Part shown: in pieces, positions 15,206 to 26,031 of the stretch
Layout of the letters: the number at the start of each line of letters is the position of its first letter
Numbering within the stretch: position 1 is the stretch's first letter
Assembly (NCBI RefSeq): GCF_000620085.1
Contig: NZ_JHVJ01000007.1
Span: 1-64,000, forward strand
Direction of reading: 5' to 3'
DNA length: 64,000 bases
Origin: Marinobacterium jannaschii DSM 6295
GTDB taxonomy: Bacteria; Pseudomonadota; Gammaproteobacteria; Pseudomonadales; Balneatricaceae
The notes under the pieces: generated by a model
Databases searched by the model: none
What the model saw: the letters and a program-made list of their open reading frames with translations, nothing else
Told to the model about the DNA's origin: nothing
Program-made: the position numbers and the translations under genes

Positions 15206-16732
15206 TCAGTCGACAGTCACGTCGCTCAGGCGCAGACGGCTGTCAGGCACGGGAGTAAAATTCTTCACCCGCTTGGAGATGCCATAGATCGCATTGACGT
15301 TGTACAGCGGAAGCTCCAGAGCCCGGTCGGCTGTGTAATTGGCAATGGATTTGAGAATCTGCTCACGCTGGCTGCGATCGGTCAGGCCACGCTGTGATTC
15401 GAGCATCTGATCCAGTTCCGCATCGCTGTCGTACGGATTCCACTTTTCACCGCTGTGATACATGAAGTAGGCCGTATTATCGTAGTCCAGCGTCCAGCCA
15501 CCCCAGGCCTGCTGGAACATGGCGCCGGTTTTACCGGCCGGGATAATATCGTTCAGCAATACGTTGGTTTCATAGGGCTTGATAATGGCGTTCAACCCGA
15601 TCAACTGCAGGTAGCTGGCAACCGCCTGCGCCACTTCATTAAAGGTTGCGTTATCACCACGGATATCGATCTGGATCTTGCTGCCGGGGGCCACGCCTGC
15701 CTGTTTCAGCAGCTGCTGCGCCTTGTTGGGGTCATAGGGCAGCGGCTTCATCTCAGGATCGTTGCCAAATGACAGTTCACTCTGGAAGCTGGCAATCGGT
15801 GCCGCCTGTCCGCCCAGGATGGAATCGATAATCGCCTGACGGTCGACTCCGTAGATCATCGCTTTACGCACCCGCTCATCGGCGGTAATCCCGCTACGGG
15901 TGTTAAAGCGCAGGGCGTATACGGTCGGGCTGACGGAGGTTGCGATCTCCAGCGTTTGATCGCCTTCAATCGTCGGAATCATGCCAATCGGAATAGTCGG
16001 CGGGATCACCATATCGACCCGACCCGCCTGCAACTCGGCGACTGCGGTAGAAGGCTCACTGATAAAACGGTAGTTCAGGTTGGAAAGCTTAGGCGCGCCG
16101 CCCCAGTGACGGGCAAAGCCTTCCAGTTTAACGCCGACCTTAGGCTGATAAGACACCAGCTTGAACGGACCGGTGCCGACCGGGTGAGCGTTGAAATACT
16201 CTTCGCCTTTCTCGGCAATATATTGTGGCGGCACGATCATCGCACCGTAGCCGGCCAGTTTAGTCAGCAAAACAGGATCAGCTGCATTCAGGTGGAAGTC
16301 CACCGTGTAGTCGTCGATGATCTCGACCCGTTCGATGGCGGCATAGTTGGATCGCTGAGGCCCCTTCCTGCCCTCTTCTCCCATCAACCGATCAAAAGTA
16401 AATTTGACCGAATCAGCATTGAACGGCTCACCGTTATGGAACACGACCTCTTCACGCAACCTGAAGCGGATACGCTTACCGTTGTCGAGTTCCTCCCAGG
16501 CGATAGCCAGTCCCGGCTCCAGCATCAGGTCCGGTCCGCGATAGGTCAGGCCATCATAGATATTGGTGGCAACGGATGCCCAGTTAACCAAAAAGGTATC
16601 GATAGGGTCCCAGCTACCCGGGTCCTGCGGTGACGACACCGTCAGCGTGCTGGCAAACGAAAAGGTTGATACGGCCAGGCTACTGGTTAGGGCGACGGCC
16701 TTGAGGGCTGTCCCCAGACGCTTTTGAGTCAT
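15206..16732 (-). CDS. Periplasmic peptide-binding protein (SBP family 5, DppA/OppA type)
   Basis: This 508-aa exported receptor delivers substrate to the DppBC permease. Residues 1-27 form a Sec signal peptide ending FSFA. The family-5 signature FNAHPVGTGPFKLVSYQP lies near 165-185. The usual IRFRLREEVVFHNGEPFNADSVKFTFDR region is clear near 85-115. GGAG stands 9 nt before ATG 16732. The cleft specificity cannot be read here; family 5 members bind peptides, nickel, glutathione, opines or glycosides. Confidence 0.92.
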   Translation of the reverse strand: MTQKRLGTALKAVALTSSLAVSTFSFASTLTVSSPQDPGSWDPIDTFLVNWASVATNIYDGLTYRGPDLMLEPGLAIAWEELDNGKRIRFRLREEVVFHNGEPFNADSVKFTFDRLMGEEGRKGPQRSNYAAIERVEIIDDYTVDFHLNAADPVLLTKLAGYGAMIVPPQYIAEKGEEYFNAHPVGTGPFKLVSYQPKVGVKLEGFARHWGGAPKLSNLNYRFISEPSTAVAELQAGRVDMVIPPTIPIGMIPTIEGDQTLEIATSVSPTVYALRFNTRSGITADERVRKAMIYGVDRQAIIDSILGGQAAPIASFQSELSFGNDPEMKPLPYDPNKAQQLLKQAGVAPGSKIQIDIRGDNATFNEVAQAVASYLQLIGLNAIIKPYETNVLLNDIIPAGKTGAMFQQAWGGWTLDYDNTAYFMYHSGEKWNPYDSDAELDQMLESQRGLTDRSQREQILKSIANYTADRALELPLYNVNAIYGISKRVKNFTPVPDSRLRLSDVTVD

Positions 16733-16779
16733 TTTATTATTCTCCGATGTGTAGTGGCTTAACGGTAAGACGGTGCGAG

Positions 16780-18633
16780 TCAGTGCGCTTCGGCAACAAA
16801 ATGGCCGGGCGCTATCTCCTGATGCGGCACTATGGCGGGCTCATCTCCAACCCGGCGGACCGGACTTGGGATTTCACCGTTGAGACGCCGGTGGTCACGC
16901 ACCAGCGTTGGATCGGCAACCGGAACGGCACTGAGCAAACGCTGGGTGTAGGGGTGTGTCGGGGTTTCCAATACCTGCTGGCGGGTTCCGAGTTCGGCGA
17001 CTTGTCCAAGGTAGAGTACCGCCACCCGGTGGCTCATCTTCTCCACCACCGCCATATCATGGCTGATGAAGAGATAGGCCAGGCCATGCTCCTCCTGCAG
17101 CTCCATAAACAGGTTGATGATCTGTGCCTGAATCGAAACATCCAGGGCGGACAATGCCTCATCGGCGATAATCAGCCGTGGGTTTGATGCCAGCGCCCTG
17201 GCGATACAGATCCGCTGGCGCTGGCCGCCGGAAAACTCATGAGGGTATCGGCTGGCGTGCTCCGCCGTCAGCCCGACGCGCTCCAGCAGCTGGTGCAGCC
17301 GGTACTGAACCTGCTTATTACCCGCAATCAGCTGATGGGTATGGATCGGCTCGGCAATCGAAAAGCCGACGGTTTTACGCGGATCCAGGGAAGCAAAGGG
17401 ATCCTGGAAAATGTACTGGATCTCCTGCCGTAGTCGCTGTCGCTCGGCACGTCCCATACTTGTGAACGACTGGCCATCAAATGAGATATTGCCGCTGGTT
17501 GCGCTTTGCAGCTGCTGAATGGTGCGGCCGATAGTGGACTTACCGGAACCGGACTCGCCCACCAGCGCCAGGGTTTCGCCCCGATAGATATCGAAGCTGA
17601 CGTTCTCTACCGCATGTACGCGATGCGTCACGCCGCCAAAGAAGCCTTTCTTGATATCAAAGCGGGTCACCAGATTCCGTACGGACAGCAGCGGCGACTG
17701 GTCATAGCGCGCCGTATCCTGGGTATGCTCTGCGCCGATAATCCGCGGTACGCCTTCATCCATCACCGTAACAGGGAAGCGCTTAGGCGACGTTTCACCT
17801 TTCATACTGCCGAGCTTGGGCACGGCAGATAGCAACGTCTGGGTATAGGGGTGCTCTGGACAGGCAAAGATCTCCCTTACCGGCCCCTCTTCGACCTTGC
17901 GGCCTTTCCACATCACCACCACGTCATCGGCGATTTCCGCAACCACGCCCATATCATGGGTGATAAAAATCACTGCCATGCCAAGCTCTTGCTGCAGGTC
18001 ACGAATAATCGTCAGAATCTGAGCCTGAATGGTGACATCCAACGCGGTTGTCGGCTCATCGGCAATCAGGATCTTGGGGCGACAGGCCAGGGCCATCGCA
18101 ATCATCACACGCTGTCGCATACCACCGGACAGCTGATGGGGATAGCGTTTCAGGATCTCAGCCGCATCGGGCAGGCGGACCATTTCCAGCAGCTTCTGCC
18201 CTTCCTGCATCGCCGCGGCCTTGCTCAGCCCAGCATGCAGAATCAATGACTCCGCAATCTGGTCACCAATGGTGAAGACAGGGTTCAGCGACGTCATCGG
18301 CTCCTGAAAAATCATCGCGATATCGTTACCACGGATATCACGCATCTGTTTCTGCGTCAGTGTCAGCAGGTCTGTCTTGCCAGCCTCGGTATGGAAATTG
18401 ATCTTTCCACTGGGGTAGGTCGCGCCCGTCGTTTCAGCCAGTCGCATAATCGATTGGGAAGTCACAGACTTGCCAGACCCCGACTCCCCTACGATTGCCA
18501 GGGTTCGGCCCGGCATGACGGAAAAACTGAGCTCATTGATAACACGGGCTGCGCCAAACTGCACTGTGAGGCCTTCAACAGTCAGGATCGGGGCGGGTGA
18601 AACATCAGTCACAGGACTATCCTCGATGATCAT
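16780..18633 (-). CDS. Fused double ABC ATPase (DppD-DppF type)
   Basis: This 617-aa cytosolic ATPase powers the peptide transporter. It has two complete ATPase halves in one chain, each with Walker A (GESGSGKS), signature (LSGGMRQR and FSGGQRQR) and Walker B ([11 protein letters not shown] and [12 protein letters not shown]). This resembles GsiA, whereas Dpp and Opp use two separate proteins. The frame is open to 18735. ATG 18633 (MIIEDSPV) is chosen because it leaves a normal 18-residue lead to the first strand, but no start here has a good ribosome site, so the longer 651-aa form is possible. First gene of the five-gene leftward operon. Confidence 0.88.
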   Translation of the reverse strand: MIIEDSPVTDVSPAPILTVEGLTVQFGAARVINELSFSVMPGRTLAIVGESGSGKSVTSQSIMRLAETTGATYPSGKINFHTEAGKTDLLTLTQKQMRDIRGNDIAMIFQEPMTSLNPVFTIGDQIAESLILHAGLSKAAAMQEGQKLLEMVRLPDAAEILKRYPHQLSGGMRQRVMIAMALACRPKILIADEPTTALDVTIQAQILTIIRDLQQELGMAVIFITHDMGVVAEIADDVVVMWKGRKVEEGPVREIFACPEHPYTQTLLSAVPKLGSMKGETSPKRFPVTVMDEGVPRIIGAEHTQDTARYDQSPLLSVRNLVTRFDIKKGFFGGVTHRVHAVENVSFDIYRGETLALVGESGSGKSTIGRTIQQLQSATSGNISFDGQSFTSMGRAERQRLRQEIQYIFQDPFASLDPRKTVGFSIAEPIHTHQLIAGNKQVQYRLHQLLERVGLTAEHASRYPHEFSGGQRQRICIARALASNPRLIIADEALSALDVSIQAQIINLFMELQEEHGLAYLFISHDMAVVEKMSHRVAVLYLGQVAELGTRQQVLETPTHPYTQRLLSAVPVADPTLVRDHRRLNGEIPSPVRRVGDEPAIVPHQEIAPGHFVAEAH

Positions 18634-18735
18634 TATCGGATGTGCATATCGCACTCCGCTCGAACCGATATCAGGCGCCGGAGCTTCCCCATACCCTAAA
18701 AGGCCGGGGGAAGTGCCTGCGGTCGCTCTCGTCAT

Positions 18736-19033
18736 TCCGGCATAAAAAAGCCGATTAAATGCCTTCTATTGCAGGGAAAACGTGCACTCTGTTGTCAGGT
18801 TCGATGGCGTTTTAAATTTATTTTTCTGGTTACCACTGCGGCATGAACTAATCAGCCTGACAATGGATAGCTTCCGACCAACGGTGGCTGTAACAGGTGC
18901 TGCGGCAGCACCCGAACCGACGCAATCGCTTTGGACAATCGGGCCGGTTACCTGAGCACATGATGCAAACTTAACTTAATGACATCCACTCATATTAAGG
19001 TATTATCTATGCATAAATGTTATAGGTTATGTG
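18736..19033. promoter_or_regulatory. Divergent control region of the peptide ABC operon and lysR
   Basis: No gene was found. A dyad CTTAAT (18975-18980) / ATTAAG (18994-18999) lies about 35 bp before lysR, fitting a LysR-type site. A perfect palindrome GGTGCTGCGGCAGCACC covers 18896-18912. Promoter hexamers were not assigned with confidence. Confidence 0.45.
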
Positions 19034-19948
19034 ATGCGATTCAGACAGATTGAAGCCTTTCGCTGCGTTATGTTACGCGGCACTACCGCTGCTGCTGCGG
19101 CCGAGATGCACGTCTCCCAGCCCGCGATCAGCAGGCTGATCAGCGACCTCGAACACTCACTCGGATTTATGCTGTTCGAGCGCCGCAAAGGGCGCTTGCA
19201 CCCGACACTGGAAGCCACAGAGTTTTTCCGCTCTGTAGAAGAGAGCTTTCTGGGGTTTGAGAGACTGGAAGCGGTGGCAGAAAAGATTCGCACCCGGGTT
19301 CCGAGCGAGCTGAAGATTGCCAGCACGCCCGCTATCGCCAGTTCATTACTGCCACTGGCGATTAAGGAACATAAAAAGTACTACCCCGATGAGCGCATCA
19401 CCCTATACACCGAAAATATGTCTCAGGTGGTGGTCAAGCTGCAGGCAAACGCTGTCGACTTAGGCGTCGGCCTTGAGTTGCCTAATCTGATCGGCATTGA
19501 AAATGAATTTATCGGCAATGCCCGATTTGTCTTCGCCATGCAGGCGGGCCACGCGCTGGCCAAAAAGGACGTTATACAGGCCAGTGATCTGACCGGTGAA
19601 TCAGTGCTGACGGTGATGGATTCTGATCCCGCTTACTGGGACAAACTGGGGCACGCCTATAAGCTGATTAAAGGGCAGATTCAGGAGCATATCGCTATCG
19701 ATACGGCGCATACCGGCTATGCGATGATTGCGGAAGGCATGGCGGTAGGAGTCGTCGAACCTTTTGCCGCCAGGGTTTGGCGAGGCAATAACGTTATCAC
19801 CCGTCCTTTTGAACCTGCCGTACACTACTCCTATGGTCTAGCGTACCCCACGGGCACCCGACAGCATAAATCGCTGCATTTCTTTGCTGAGACTATCAAA
19901 CAGGTTGCCAGACAGATGCCCGAGTTCAATGAAACCGTTAGTGGGTAG
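19034..19948 (+). CDS. LysR-family regulator divergent from the peptide ABC operon
   Basis: This 304-aa regulator has an N-terminal helix-turn-helix (RQIEAFRCVMLRGTTAAAAAEMHVSQPAIS) and an effector domain (about 90-295). The N-terminal pattern is close to the opine/arginine regulators of the OccR/NocR/ArgP group. That fits control of an opine- or peptide-type ABC transporter. A GTG stands immediately before the ATG at 19034. The ATG is preferred, although the ribosome site is weak for both. Acts in the cytosol on the divergent operon; the effector is unknown. Confidence 0.88.
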   Translation: MRFRQIEAFRCVMLRGTTAAAAAEMHVSQPAISRLISDLEHSLGFMLFERRKGRLHPTLEATEFFRSVEESFLGFERLEAVAEKIRTRVPSELKIASTPAIASSLLPLAIKEHKKYYPDERITLYTENMSQVVVKLQANAVDLGVGLELPNLIGIENEFIGNARFVFAMQAGHALAKKDVIQASDLTGESVLTVMDSDPAYWDKLGHAYKLIKGQIQEHIAIDTAHTGYAMIAEGMAVGVVEPFAARVWRGNNVITRPFEPAVHYSYGLAYPTGTRQHKSLHFFAETIKQVARQMPEFNETVSG

Positions 19949-20192
19949 CAGTTATCCGGCAACAGCCGATCGCTCGATCGATCAGGCATTGCGGTAGCAA
20001 AAGGCCGCCCCGCACCGTGTGAATGCCAATTTATCAACTGCGACCGGGCTTTTCAGGCCCGGGCAGGCAGTATTAGAGCCTGCTTTCAAAAACCATTTGA
20101 TTATTGCCCGGTAAGCATTGATATTAATCTCAGATCGCTTAGCGACCCCGTGTTCGTTTCTGCTAAATCCCTCCCTGACCCGGAATTTCAGG

Positions 20193-21308
20193 ATGTTCAA
20201 TATAATAAGAAATACAATCTGCTTTCTTTCCTGCCTTTTATTTACCTCTTCAAGTTTCGCCTTCAGTGTGACCTTCATCAATCCCGGCAAAGAAGGTGAA
20301 CGCTTCTGGGATATGGTGACCGAAACAATGCAGGCGGCGGCCTCGGATCTCGATATAGAGTTGGAAGTACTTTATGCACAACGTAACCGCCTGCAGATGA
20401 AACAGCTGGGTATTGCGGCCACACAACGGCCGCTGCCACCGGATTATCTGATCCTGGTGAACGAAGAGCAGGCCGCTGTCGATATTCTCGAAGCGGCAGC
20501 CGACAGTCAGATCCCCACCCTGATGCTGCTGAACGACTTTCTGCCCAGCCAACGCCAGCGGGTTGGCTTTCCCGGTGGAAAACATCCCCATCTGCTCGGC
20601 GCGGTCACACCGGATAACTATGCCGCCGGCAGGCGGATGATGCAGGCACTGGCTAAATGTTCCCGGGAAAATAACCCAGACAGTTCCGATCACCATATTC
20701 TGATGATCGCCGGCGATCGCCTGACACCGGCCTCGATCGACCGAAATAACGGTGCAATCGCGGCCCTGGAATCTGATCCCCGACTGAAGCTCGACCGGCT
20801 GCTGTTTGCTAACTGGAACCGGACTGAAGCCCGTCAGCTCACCATTAACTACCTGAACTGGGCAGAACGGAATAATCTCAGACCCGGGGCAATCTGGGCC
20901 GCCAATGACCCGATTGCTGCAGGTGCAGCTGAAGCGCTGCAGGCAAGGAACCTTCAGGCAGGTCAGGATCTCTGCCTGGTGGGGCTGAACTGGTCTGCTG
21001 AAGGGCTGGATATGGTGCACAGTGGCACCATGGTTCTTACGGATGGCGGTCACTTTCTTGCCGGCGCCTGGTCAATGATTGCGCTCTACGACTATCAGCA
21101 GCGCCGCCTGGCCGGCGATTCAACGCCGGTTGGTGAGCTTTCCTTCGATATGCAAAGTATCGATGCAACCCTGGTACAGGATTATCGGGATACCCTGGGG
21201 GATGAACGCTGGGAGAAAATCGACTTCCGCAGTTTCACCCTGTCTGGCAAAGACCGGGATCACTACGACTTTTCATTACCAGCCCTGTTTAGCAGCGTAC
21301 GCTCATGA
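20193..21308 (+). CDS. Periplasmic sugar-type binding protein (Peripla_BP family) paired with a GGDEF-EAL protein
   Basis: This 371-aa exported protein has a signal peptide (about 1-22, ending SSFA) and a type I periplasmic-binding fold. It resembles the ribose/LuxP group: [23 protein letters not shown], a hinge-proximal [11 protein letters not shown], and [20 protein letters not shown] 20193 is preferred to the frame-open start at 20118 because it begins the signal peptide directly and has GGA upstream. There is no ABC permease or ATPase beside it. Its stop overlaps the start of a membrane GGDEF-EAL gene (ATGA), so it is inferred to be a ligand receptor for c-di-GMP signalling rather than a transport protein. 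Confidence 0.85.
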   Translation: MFNIIRNTICFLSCLLFTSSSFAFSVTFINPGKEGERFWDMVTETMQAAASDLDIELEVLYAQRNRLQMKQLGIAATQRPLPPDYLILVNEEQAAVDILEAAADSQIPTLMLLNDFLPSQRQRVGFPGGKHPHLLGAVTPDNYAAGRRMMQALAKCSRENNPDSSDHHILMIAGDRLTPASIDRNNGAIAALESDPRLKLDRLLFANWNRTEARQLTINYLNWAERNNLRPGAIWAANDPIAAGAAEALQARNLQAGQDLCLVGLNWSAEGLDMVHSGTMVLTDGGHFLAGAWSMIALYDYQQRRLAGDSTPVGELSFDMQSIDATLVQDYRDTLGDERWEKIDFRSFTLSGKDRDHYDFSLPALFSSVRS

Positions 21309-23701
21309 TGAGATCTGCTCTGCGTTCTGTGCAGCTGAAATTCCTGTTCATTCTGATTCCGGGCATGCTGCTGGCATTTGTTCTCTCCTACGGATTGACC
21401 TATTACGGTTCGACACAACACTTCAAGGCTCAGCAGGATGCCCAACATGCAAACCTGAAGGTTTACCCCGACATACTGGCCGAGCCGGTGTGGAATTTTA
21501 ACGCGCCCGTCGTCCGCAGCATTTTGCAGGGGATGATGACTGATCCGGATATTCTGCTGATAGAGGTCTACGACGAAGGGAATAACCTGCTCGACAGGGT
21601 TAAGTCAGACCAGCACGCTGAGACAGCCACCGCACTGGAATTCAGCGCACCGATTATCTACCGCAATGCACATATCCGCCAAACCGCCGGCAGCCTGAAA
21701 GTGCTGGTAGGCAATGCCAGCCTGCGGGGGGAACAACAGCGGCACCTCAATGATGCAATCGTCTCGCTGGTCCTTTCAATCATCGCCATATCACTCGGCG
21801 TGATGCTGATGCAGTACCGTGTTTTTGGTGAGCCGATCCGGCGCCTGATGAAAGCAATCAATACCAGCCAGCACCAGACCCGTTTTGACAAGGTCGACCT
21901 CACCGGCCTGCACGATGACCAGTTGAGCGATATTATCCGCGCCTTCAACGTTATGCAGTCGCAGCTGGAACAGCAACACCAGCACCTGCTCAGCAGTGAG
22001 CAGCGTTTCCGCAAACTCTACCACACCACACCGGCGCTGCTGTTTACCCTGGACCATCAGGGCACCATCCTTCATACCAGCCGCTATTTCCTGCACTATC
22101 TGGGTTTTGACAGGGACACAGTAAATGGCCGCTTGCTGCGGGACTTCTGTGATATGCCCGAAGAACAGTGGGCCGGGCTTACGCGCGACCTTTTATGTGC
22201 CAGCTCAATCCATAAGCTCCCTCTCCGTCTGCGCAACAGCCAGGATAAGTGGCTGGATATGCAGCTGGACGCAAGCTGCTCACCCGATGACCCGGACATG
22301 GCCGCGCTGGCAATCATGACTGACGTGACCAGCCTGAAAGATGCCCACCGCGAGATCAATCGACAGGCCAATACCGACAGTTTGTCCGGCCTGCCTAACC
22401 GCAGCAACTTTATTCAGCAACTCACACGACAGATCAGAGAATCGCGGAAGGCCCACTCTGATCTGAGCGTTATGTTTATCGACCTGGATCGATTTAAGTC
22501 GGTTAACGATACCTTTGGTCATAAAATAGGTGACGAACTGATCAGCATCGCCGGTATGCGCATCAGGCACGCCCTCCGCCCGGGAGACCTGCTGGCGAGA
22601 CTGGGTGGCGATGAGTTTGCAGTGTTGCTGCACGACAGCAGTGCCGACCAGTGCGCCAACATCGCCAAACGTATTATCAGCAGTCTCGAAAGCGCGTTTC
22701 CACTGGCTGACAGCGATATCTATATCGCTGCGTCCGTTGGTATATCGCGCTTCCCTCAGGACGCGGCATCACCCGAGGAGTTGCTGCAGAAAGCGGATAT
22801 CGCCATGTACCGGGCTAAGGAGGAAGGCGGCAACCGCTATGAATGCTATATCCCGGAACAGGATGAAAAAGCCAGAGACCGCGCCCGCATCGAAAACCTG
22901 TTGCGCCACGCACTGGAAGACAACTTGCTGGAGTTGCACTTCCAGCCCATCGTCGACCTGGCCAGTGGTGAGCTTCGCGGCGCAGAAGCACTGGCAAGAC
23001 TACGCGATTATGATGGCAAGCTGATACCGCCTAACCTGTTTATCCCGCTGGCAGAAGAGTCCGGACTGATAGTCCCGATCGGCTCCTGGATTTTGCATCA
23101 GGCCTGTGCACAACTCTCGACATGGCAAAAACAGCATGGTGAGCAGCTGTATATGTCGGTCAACGTTTCATCCCGCCAGCTTCAGTCCAAACAGTTCCTG
23201 CCTGCACTGAAACACGCCTTGAAAAACAGCGCTATCTGCAGCGAGACTCTGGTACTGGAGATCACCGAAAGCCTGCTGATGCATGACAGCCAGAGTAACC
23301 GACAGATATTCAGCGAAATAGACCAGACCGGTTGCCATATCGCCATCGATGACTTCGGTACCGGGTATTCTGCGCTCAGCTATCTGATGAATTTTCCGCT
23401 GGATCTGCTGAAAATCGATCGTTCCTTTATCAGCAACTGTGTCGAAAATGAAACCCATCGCGGGCTGGTGGAAACCATCCTCAATATGGGCCGCAGCCTG
23501 AAACTGGATGTGATTATTGAAGGGGTTGAGACTGCTGAACAGCAGGCCCTGCTCTCCGGTTTAGGGGGACAAACCGCGCAAGGTTTCTATTTCAGCCGTC
23601 CACTGTTAGCCGCAGAATTCAGTCAACGGTATATCGTGGATACCTCAGCGCAGGACAACCAGACGGAAGAACCAACAGAGGCGGATAAGGCCCCGCTGTG
23701 A
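21305..23701 (+). CDS. Membrane PAS-GGDEF-EAL protein (c-di-GMP enzyme)
   Basis: This 798-aa inner-membrane protein has membrane segment 1 at about 14-33, a periplasmic domain of about 120 aa, segment 2 at about 157-175, a HAMP-like linker, PAS (about 235-345), GGDEF (about 365-530) and EAL (about 545-790). The cyclase motif is intact ([11 protein letters not shown]). The phosphodiesterase side keeps GAEALARL and [13 protein letters not shown]. Both halves could therefore be active, with direction set by the sensor. The ATGA overlap with the binding protein implies coupled translation. The periplasmic domain is the likely docking surface for that protein, as in the LuxP-LuxQ principle, but the fold was not identified. 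Confidence 0.92.
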   Translation: MMRSALRSVQLKFLFILIPGMLLAFVLSYGLTYYGSTQHFKAQQDAQHANLKVYPDILAEPVWNFNAPVVRSILQGMMTDPDILLIEVYDEGNNLLDRVKSDQHAETATALEFSAPIIYRNAHIRQTAGSLKVLVGNASLRGEQQRHLNDAIVSLVLSIIAISLGVMLMQYRVFGEPIRRLMKAINTSQHQTRFDKVDLTGLHDDQLSDIIRAFNVMQSQLEQQHQHLLSSEQRFRKLYHTTPALLFTLDHQGTILHTSRYFLHYLGFDRDTVNGRLLRDFCDMPEEQWAGLTRDLLCASSIHKLPLRLRNSQDKWLDMQLDASCSPDDPDMAALAIMTDVTSLKDAHREINRQANTDSLSGLPNRSNFIQQLTRQIRESRKAHSDLSVMFIDLDRFKSVNDTFGHKIGDELISIAGMRIRHALRPGDLLARLGGDEFAVLLHDSSADQCANIAKRIISSLESAFPLADSDIYIAASVGISRFPQDAASPEELLQKADIAMYRAKEEGGNRYECYIPEQDEKARDRARIENLLRHALEDNLLELHFQPIVDLASGELRGAEALARLRDYDGKLIPPNLFIPLAEESGLIVPIGSWILHQACAQLSTWQKQHGEQLYMSVNVSSRQLQSKQFLPALKHALKNSAICSETLVLEITESLLMHDSQSNRQIFSEIDQTGCHIAIDDFGTGYSALSYLMNFPLDLLKIDRSFISNCVENETHRGLVETILNMGRSLKLDVIIEGVETAEQQALLSGLGGQTAQGFYFSRPLLAAEFSQRYIVDTSAQDNQTEEPTEADKAPL

Positions 23702-23727
23702 TCGCGCATTCAACGGTATCCTGAAAC

Positions 23728-23755
23728 ACAACTGCCGCTATCAAGCGGCAGTTGT
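23728..23755. terminator. Strong hairpin between convergent genes
   Basis: A perfect 12-bp stem ACAACTGCCGCT / AGCGGCAGTTGT with a 4-nt loop lies 27 bp after the GGDEF-EAL stop. No T-run follows on either side, so its role as a terminator is likely but not certain. Confidence 0.6.
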
Positions 23756-23804
23756 GCTACATCCCGTCAGCCAGCGCCGGCGGGCACTGAACTGCAGCAG
23801 ATAA

Positions 23805-25784
23805 CTAAACCTTAAACTCGTTGACCATTCGGTCGAGCTCGCTGGCCATCTCCGACTGGCTTGAAGCATGCCCGGCAATACTGCTGGAGCCACTGGCTAC
23901 CTGCTGCGTACTGGTATCGATCTGGGAGATACTGCGACTGACATCGCTGATCACTGCGACCTGTTCTTCCGCTGCCGTGGCGATCTGCGCCGACATCTGG
24001 TTAACCTCGTTAATGGCGCCGGAGATCTGCTGTAACGACTGCTCGACTTTCTCGCCACAATCCAGCGACTCCTCCATCTTCACGCGGTTGGCGCTGACCA
24101 TCGCATCCGCCTCGGACACCTCCTGCTGAATCTGCCGCATAATGCTGTCAATCTCAGTCGTCGAAGCCTGAGTCCGCTGCGCCAGCGTGCGGACCTCATC
24201 TGCCACCACCGAAAATCCACGTCCATATTCACCGGCACGGGCCGCTTCTATCGCTGCGTTCAGTGCCAGCAGGTTCGTCTGTTCAGACACATCATTGATC
24301 ACGCTGACCACGTTGGAGATCTTACCGCTGCTGATATTCAATCGTTCGATCAGGGCATTCAGCTTCGCTATATCCTCCGCCAGCGCCTGGGTTGCCGAGA
24401 GAGACTGCTGTACCACCCCCATCCCCTCATCAGTCAGTCGATGCACTGCATCCGCAGAGTCCGCTGCCCGGGTGGTGGAGTTCGCGACCTCCTGTACAGC
24501 ACTGGCCATCTGCTCCACCGCAGTGGCAACCATGGTTGTCTCATGCTGTTGTTGATTCAGGCTTTCGGCATTCTGCTCTACCGTTATAGCGGTCTCGCCG
24601 GAGATAGAGGAAAGACTGCCACAGGTTGTCCTGATACGCTGCACCGCATTACCGAAAGTTTCCAGCGTCTGGTTAAGGCTTTCAGCAACCGCTCCCAGCT
24701 CATCACGCCCCATGACCTGCGCGCGCGCCTGCAGATCATTTTCATCCCGAACCCGGCGCATGGTTTCTGACAGTGAATTCACCTGCCCCTGGATGCCCCG
24801 GATCACCCACATCGCCACAACCACCAGAGCCGTCAGCACGAAAATAGTGATTACCGTATCCCAGATCAGGCGAGAACTGGATTCACTGTGCAGCAGAGCG
24901 GCACGGGCCAGAATATCTGCTGTCACCTGATCTTCCACCTCTTTAAGCAGATTGATCCTCTCGGTAGACATACGGAACCAGTGTTGGCTATCGATACCGA
25001 AGCCACCCTTCTCCGCGTTACTGCGCGCGACATCGCGCATCTGCATCACTTCAGTGATGGCCGGACCGCTCATTCTGGCGTTATAGAATTGCAGCTGGTC
25101 TGCACTGGCGATCGCCCTGAAGACATCCGAAAAGGCCTCCTGCTGACTCACCAGCTGTATAAAGCGGCTATAGAATCCCTCACCAAAACTGTCCCTGGCA
25201 AAGACACCACTCAATACCGCACGCTCAATTCCCGACCGTTCCTTACTCTGCAGCAGCGCATAGAATGCGGCGGTCTGACGGGTCACGTTGGCATCGCTGC
25301 TGGCACCCGCCACCTGGGGAGCTGTATCCAGCAAAATACGATTAAGGTCGGTATAGAAGCTGATGCCGGCGGCAGTACCGATACTCTGCTGATCGACCCG
25401 GGCACGGACACGGGTGAGTTCTGAAAGCTTCTGCCTGGCCTGGGTAAGGCCGCGTTTGATAAGTTCGCTATCGGCGTCATAGCCAATCAGGAAATCAGTC
25501 CAGTTTTCATAGGCCTGATCCGATTTCTGCCGCTGAGTCGTGAGCTCATTGCGGAATTTCTTACCTTCGGAGCCGAGAAAACCGGCGGTAGTGCCACGTT
25601 CCTTCTGAAGTTCATGCACCAGGGAACTGCTGACTGCGACTAATTCGGTCAGCCCTTCCAGGCGCTGAACCTCCTGCAATGTGGATATCTCGGTACTAAT
25701 ACGACTAAAAAGGGAAATAGCAAAGGCAATCAGGGGGATAGCGACAAGCAATAGTAGCTTGTGGGCGAATTTCAGATCCTTCAT
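23805..25784 (-). CDS. Methyl-accepting chemotaxis protein with NIT sensor domain
   Basis: This 659-aa chemoreceptor has an N-terminal membrane segment (about 8-28) and a periplasmic NIT domain (about 45-295). The NIT signature is [18 protein letters not shown]; the domain is known from nitrate/nitrite-sensing proteins. A second membrane segment follows (about 303-322), then a HAMP region and the signalling coiled coil. The MCP tip is conserved ([31 protein letters not shown]). No C-terminal CheR-docking pentapeptide is seen; the chain ends MVNEFKV. GTG precedes the ATG, and ATG 25784 with GGAG 6 nt away is chosen. The ligand may be nitrate or nitrite, but NIT domains also sense other small molecules. 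Confidence 0.92.
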   Translation of the reverse strand: MKDLKFAHKLLLLVAIPLIAFAISLFSRISTEISTLQEVQRLEGLTELVAVSSSLVHELQKERGTTAGFLGSEGKKFRNELTTQRQKSDQAYENWTDFLIGYDADSELIKRGLTQARQKLSELTRVRARVDQQSIGTAAGISFYTDLNRILLDTAPQVAGASSDANVTRQTAAFYALLQSKERSGIERAVLSGVFARDSFGEGFYSRFIQLVSQQEAFSDVFRAIASADQLQFYNARMSGPAITEVMQMRDVARSNAEKGGFGIDSQHWFRMSTERINLLKEVEDQVTADILARAALLHSESSSRLIWDTVITIFVLTALVVVAMWVIRGIQGQVNSLSETMRRVRDENDLQARAQVMGRDELGAVAESLNQTLETFGNAVQRIRTTCGSLSSISGETAITVEQNAESLNQQQHETTMVATAVEQMASAVQEVANSTTRAADSADAVHRLTDEGMGVVQQSLSATQALAEDIAKLNALIERLNISSGKISNVVSVINDVSEQTNLLALNAAIEAARAGEYGRGFSVVADEVRTLAQRTQASTTEIDSIMRQIQQEVSEADAMVSANRVKMEESLDCGEKVEQSLQQISGAINEVNQMSAQIATAAEEQVAVISDVSRSISQIDTSTQQVASGSSSIAGHASSQSEMASELDRMVNEFKV

Positions 25785-25974
25785 CACTAACTCCGGGCTG
25801 TGGACTCCTGGCGATTCAGCACAGATCCCGGCAGACCGCCCGGTCTAGGGATAATTTCCTATGCTGAGATCGATATCATCGAACGATATTCCAGAAAGAA
25901 GTATAGATGGCGGCCCATAAAACACCGAAAAATAATCTCGTATTACGAAAGAAAGCTGAATCAGTAATGGCCAT

Positions 25975-26004
25975 AAAAAACCGGGCCTCTGGGGTGAGGC
26001 CCGG
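25975..26004 (-). terminator. Intrinsic terminator of trmA
   Basis: On the minus strand, CCGGGCCTC pairs with GAGGCCCGG around a 6-nt loop, followed by six T's. It lies 27 bp after the trmA stop. The other strand has only TTT after the stem. Confidence 0.9.
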
Positions 26005-26031
26005 TTTCTGCTGTGGCGATCGCAGTGGAGG

